This document shows, one piece after another, positions 61,333 through 64,000 of a stretch of 64,000 nucleotides of DNA. The notes beneath the pieces were generated by a model. That model made no database searches. It was not told where the DNA came from and saw nothing but the letters and a program-made list of their open reading frames with translations. Within the stretch, counting starts at the first letter, position 1. The number at the start of each line of letters is the position of its first letter. This stretch comes from Limnobacter sp. (GTDB taxonomy: Bacteria > Pseudomonadota > Gammaproteobacteria > Burkholderiales > Burkholderiaceae_B), in NCBI GenBank assembly GCA_029866125.1, contig JARWZZ010000005.1, positions 62,001 through 126,000 of the forward strand, written 5' to 3'. The position numbers were made by a program, and so were the translations under genes.

Positions 61333-62174
61333 TGAATCCACCCTCAATTGCGAAAGCACCATCCGAGGCAGAACCTTGCGCTTGGTGCGGCATGCGTCAG
61401 GTGGCACAAAGGTTGAGTCTTTGCCTGAGGGACTCGGCTGAAAAACTTGACAAGTTGGTGTGTCGATTGGCTTACAACAAGCCCGATTGGTCAGTTGCTA
61501 GGGAAGAAGTGCCTTCAGAGACAATAGGCGTTCAACCGAGCGAGCCCTCCGTAGAACCTACTGTGCAGCCACAGATTCAAGAAACTGGGCAAGAGTCAGA
61601 GGCTTTACTTCTCCTGCAGGGTGAAATTACTGCGGTTATTTCGAACGAAATCCGCAACGACCTCAGAACAACAGACCCGCAACGCAAAGAGTGGATTACC
61701 CAAGCGTTGAAGGTGCACAGGTCACGCAATACCCATGTTTTAGTTCCTCATTCCTTACTGCCTGTTTTTGCTGAAGCGGAGATGGGTATGCTATTGAACA
61801 TTTTGAGCAACGAGAAACTGACATTGAAGCTGGTTCAAACCGCTGACGAATTCATGAGGTTTAAAACCAATCAAATCAACCTAGGGGGTGGGTATCAATT
61901 TACTACAATGGCGAGCCAACTTAAGGGGCTGCTGAAGGTGGATCGCCTGAGTGTCTTGATTGAGAGAAAGCGCCCTGACTTGTTTTACACCCCCGAGGCA
62001 GCAGAGGGAGTAACAAACGCAGTGACAAAGATCCTAGAGAATTTGGATCAACTACTGTCTTCGGAGTTTTTGCTGGTAGCGATGGGCGAACACGGCGCCG
62101 CCAACATGAACTATTGCATCAAAACTGCGCTTGGCTTGATGGCCAGCCCAGCCACGCCTTTCCCGACAGAATAA
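61311..62174 (+). CDS. Hypothetical protein divergent from the LRR gene
   Basis: A 287-aa soluble protein without signal peptide. The N-terminus carries a CAWC pair and other Cys (LSLCLRD, LVCRLAY); a Glu/Pro/Gln-rich linker (residues about 70-100, PSEPSVEPTVQPQIQETGQE) joins it to a helical C-terminal domain (about 105-280). I do not recognise any family. The modular look, with a flexible linker, and the divergent placement opposite an LRR protein suggest a functional pair, which is inference. Confidence 0.6.
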   Translation: MNAIHLALNPPSIAKAPSEAEPCAWCGMRQVAQRLSLCLRDSAEKLDKLVCRLAYNKPDWSVAREEVPSETIGVQPSEPSVEPTVQPQIQETGQESEALLLLQGEITAVISNEIRNDLRTTDPQRKEWITQALKVHRSRNTHVLVPHSLLPVFAEAEMGMLLNILSNEKLTLKLVQTADEFMRFKTNQINLGGGYQFTTMASQLKGLLKVDRLSVLIERKRPDLFYTPEAAEGVTNAVTKILENLDQLLSSEFLLVAMGEHGAANMNYCIKTALGLMASPATPFPTE

Positions 62175-62180
62175 TTGTTG

Positions 62181-62209
62181 GGCTGGCGTTTGACATAAGG
62201 CCAGCCATT
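62181..62209 (+). terminator. Terminator-like hairpin after 61311-62174
   Basis: GGCTGGC ... GCCAGCC, a seven-pair stem with a 12-base loop, followed by ATTT. It lies 6 bases after the stop codon and 15 bases before the proB stop on the other strand. Confidence 0.6.
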
Positions 62210-62223
62210 TCACGCGAAAAGCC

Positions 62224-63375
62224 TTAACCCATCAACACCATGTTGTCGCGGTGAATCAACTCAGGCTCATCCAAGTAGCCCAGAATGGCTTCGATAGACG
62301 ATGTGGGCTGTTTGGCGATTTTGCGGACTTCGTCGGCAGAGTAATTGACCAAGCCGCGGGCCACTTCAACACCATCCGGGCTGAGGCAAGACACCACATC
62401 GCCGCGCTGAAAATTACCTTTACAGCCCAACACACCCACGGGCAACAGGCTGCGGTTTTTGGCTTTCAAAGCCTCGGCAGCACCCGCATCCAAGTGCAAT
62501 TCGCCTTTGAACTTCAGGTGGTCGGCCATCCATTGTTTGCGTGCGGCCAAGCGGTTCATGGACGATTTCAAATAGGTGCCGACAGACTGGCCTTCTGCCA
62601 GTTTTACAAGCACATCTTCCACATGCCCAGAGGCAATGACCGTTGCGGCCCCACTGCGGGCAGCGCGGCGTGCGGCGTGTATTTTGGTCAGCATTCCGCC
62701 CGTGCCCACGCTGGACCCCGCGCCACCGGCCATGGCCACCAAAGCTGGGTTTTCTGCAGACTCCACATCGATGAATTTCGCATTGGGGTTTTTACGCGGG
62801 TCTGAGTCGTACAAACCTTTTTGGTCAGTCAGAATGATCAGCGCATCCGCTTCCACCAAATTGGTGACCAAAGCGCCCAAGGTGTCGTTGTCACCAAAGC
62901 GGATTTCGTCTGTCACCACGGTGTCGTTTTCATTGATGATGGGCACCACGCTGTGGTCCATCAGGGCGTACAAGGTGGACCGGGCATTGAGGTAACGCTC
63001 ACGGTCTGCCAGGTCAGCATGGGTTAGCAGCACTTGTGCGCACATCAATCCATGCTCAGCAAAGCCCAATTCATAAGAATGGATCAGGCCCATTTGCCCC
63101 ACCGCAGCAGCGGCTTGCAGCAGGTGAATTTCTTTGGGGCGTTTGGCCCATTTCAGGCGCTTTAAACCCTCAGCGATGGAGCCGGACGACACCATCACCA
63201 CCTCGCAGCCCATGGCGCGCAAAGCGGCAATTTGTTTGGCCCATGAGCGAATTGCCCCCATGTCCACGCCCTGCCCGCCGGCGGTCACCAGCGAACTACC
63301 TACTTTGACTACCAGCCTTTTGCCTCGCAGTGCATTGTCACTGGATGCCGTGGCTGTGTTTTTATTCTCTGACAT
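62224..63375 (-). CDS. proB: Glutamate 5-kinase
   Basis: Phosphorylates glutamate in the first step of proline synthesis. About 383 aa from the ATG at 63375 ([11 protein letters not shown]); a TTG six codons upstream is less likely. The amino-acid-kinase domain shows [53 protein letters not shown] and [19 protein letters not shown]; the C-terminal PUA domain (about residues 280-375) includes [20 protein letters not shown]. The order proB next to obgE is conserved in this group. Confidence 0.95.
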   Translation of the reverse strand: MSENKNTATASSDNALRGKRLVVKVGSSLVTAGGQGVDMGAIRSWAKQIAALRAMGCEVVMVSSGSIAEGLKRLKWAKRPKEIHLLQAAAAVGQMGLIHSYELGFAEHGLMCAQVLLTHADLADRERYLNARSTLYALMDHSVVPIINENDTVVTDEIRFGDNDTLGALVTNLVEADALIILTDQKGLYDSDPRKNPNAKFIDVESAENPALVAMAGGAGSSVGTGGMLTKIHAARRAARSGAATVIASGHVEDVLVKLAEGQSVGTYLKSSMNRLAARKQWMADHLKFKGELHLDAGAAEALKAKNRSLLPVGVLGCKGNFQRGDVVSCLSPDGVEVARGLVNYSADEVRKIAKQPTSSIEAILGYLDEPELIHRDNMVLMG

Positions 63376-63421
63376 TGGAGGTTTCCTCAACAATGGAAGG
63401 ATTTGGTTTTATAAAACAAAA

Positions 63422-64000
63422 TTACTCAGGATCGACAATTACACCTGCCGGCGCGGCAGGGGCAGCGTCCACGGTGCGGAAACGTGCATCGGGCTCGGGT
63501 GGATGCTCAATCAGCATCAACTGCTCCAAATCCTCATAAATTTCTTTCATCAATTGCTCTGTGCCTTGGCGAGTCAAGCTGGAAATTACCGACACCTTGC
63601 CGTCCCAGCCGGTTTTGGCTTTGTAGCCTTCAACCAAGCGGTCCACACGGGCTTTCAACTCGTCTGGCGGCACCATGTCCAACTTGTTCAACACCAAGCG
63701 GCGTGGTTTGCTGTACAGGTCTTCATCGTACTTACGAAGCTCTTCCACAATGGCAATGGCTTCTGCCAAGGGGTCAGTCGCTTCATCAAACGGGGCAATG
63801 TCCACAAGGTGCAAAAGCACACGGGTGCGTTGCAAGTGCTTCAGGAATTGGTGGCCCAAACCTGCGCCTTCAGCAGCACCTTCAATCAAACCAGGCACGT
63901 CGGCAATCACAAAACTTTGCGAAAAACCAATACGCACCACGCCCAAGTTGGGGTGTAAGGTGGTGAATGGGTAATCGGCAATTTTGGGGCGGGCATTGGA
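63422..64000 (-). CDS. obgE: Obg/CgtA GTPase, C-terminal part
   Basis: The gene continues past the right edge; 192 codons are inside, in frame to base 64000. The G-domain shows [20 protein letters not shown] (switch I, with the effector Thr), [18 protein letters not shown] (G3 region), LVLNKLDMV (N-K-x-D) and a final [13 protein letters not shown] region. Family role: ribosome assembly and stress GTPase. It lies 46 bases upstream of the proB start, so proB is likely co-transcribed. Confidence 0.95.
   Translation of the reverse strand, partial: SNARPKIADYPFTTLHPNLGVVRIGFSQSFVIADVPGLIEGAAEGAGLGHQFLKHLQRTRVLLHLVDIAPFDEATDPLAEAIAIVEELRKYDEDLYSKPRRLVLNKLDMVPPDELKARVDRLVEGYKAKTGWDGKVSVISSLTRQGTEQLMKEIYEDLEQLMLIEHPPEPDARFRTVDAAPAAPAGVIVDPE

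Overview
The window reads as a chromosome segment of a betaproteobacterium of the order Burkholderiales. The backbone gene order (mpl to accBC-prmA, nrdAB, ffh, proS, rppH, proB, obgE), DUF3426/YhdP/UbiC-type proteins and moderate GC all fit; a Limnobacter-like organism is my best guess, but this is inference. No tRNA, rRNA, CRISPR array, transposase or phage integrase was seen.

Layout. 1-14.2 kb: mostly minus-strand housekeeping genes (carbon-nitrogen hydrolase, YhdP, MtgA, AroE, TonB-like protein, RNase II-type exonuclease, UbiC, YqiA, Mpl) with glnE on the plus strand. Many neighbours overlap by 4 bases. 14.3-20.8 kb: a plus-strand run (unknown protein, TlpA-like thioredoxin, accB, accC, prmA, DUF3426 protein, PfkB kinase, glycine-zipper lipoprotein). 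20.8-30.2 kb: small membrane proteins, an XRE and a TetR regulator with their neighbours, hydrolases, an SDR enzyme, a photolyase/cryptochrome and ArfB. Several intergenic operators are visible as dyads or tandem repeats.

30.2-45.8 kb is an accessory island between the arfB side and nrdB. It holds a Fic protein with a Gln in place of the catalytic His; a wreckage zone (wHTH-protein fragment, internally deleted rhuM, antitoxin with a truncated toxin); an apparently intact type I restriction-modification operon (HTH protein, hsdR, hsdM, an AlbA/ATPase protein, hsdS) with a second rhuM fragment directly behind hsdS; an amidase/lipoprotein pair; and then what looks like an integron-type cassette array without an integrase. 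In that array short plus-strand genes are separated by attC-like folded sites. The last cassette carries a DUF262 gene overlapped by a HEPN gene whose stop codon lies inside the attC core, a candidate mobile defence module.

45.8-64 kb returns to backbone: nrdAB with two NrdR boxes 31 bp apart and an inverted cluster of DnaA-box-like sites upstream, ampD, a cytochrome-assembly-type protein, ffh, a lytic transglycosylase, proS, rppH, an NlpC/P60-lipoprotein pair, an Asp-nucleophile alpha/beta hydrolase, a leucine-rich-repeat protein facing an unknown gene, proB and the start-truncated obgE. Two separate leaderless peptidoglycan hydrolases in this window are each overlapped by a downstream lipoprotein gene, an arrangement that suggests toxin-immunity pairs.
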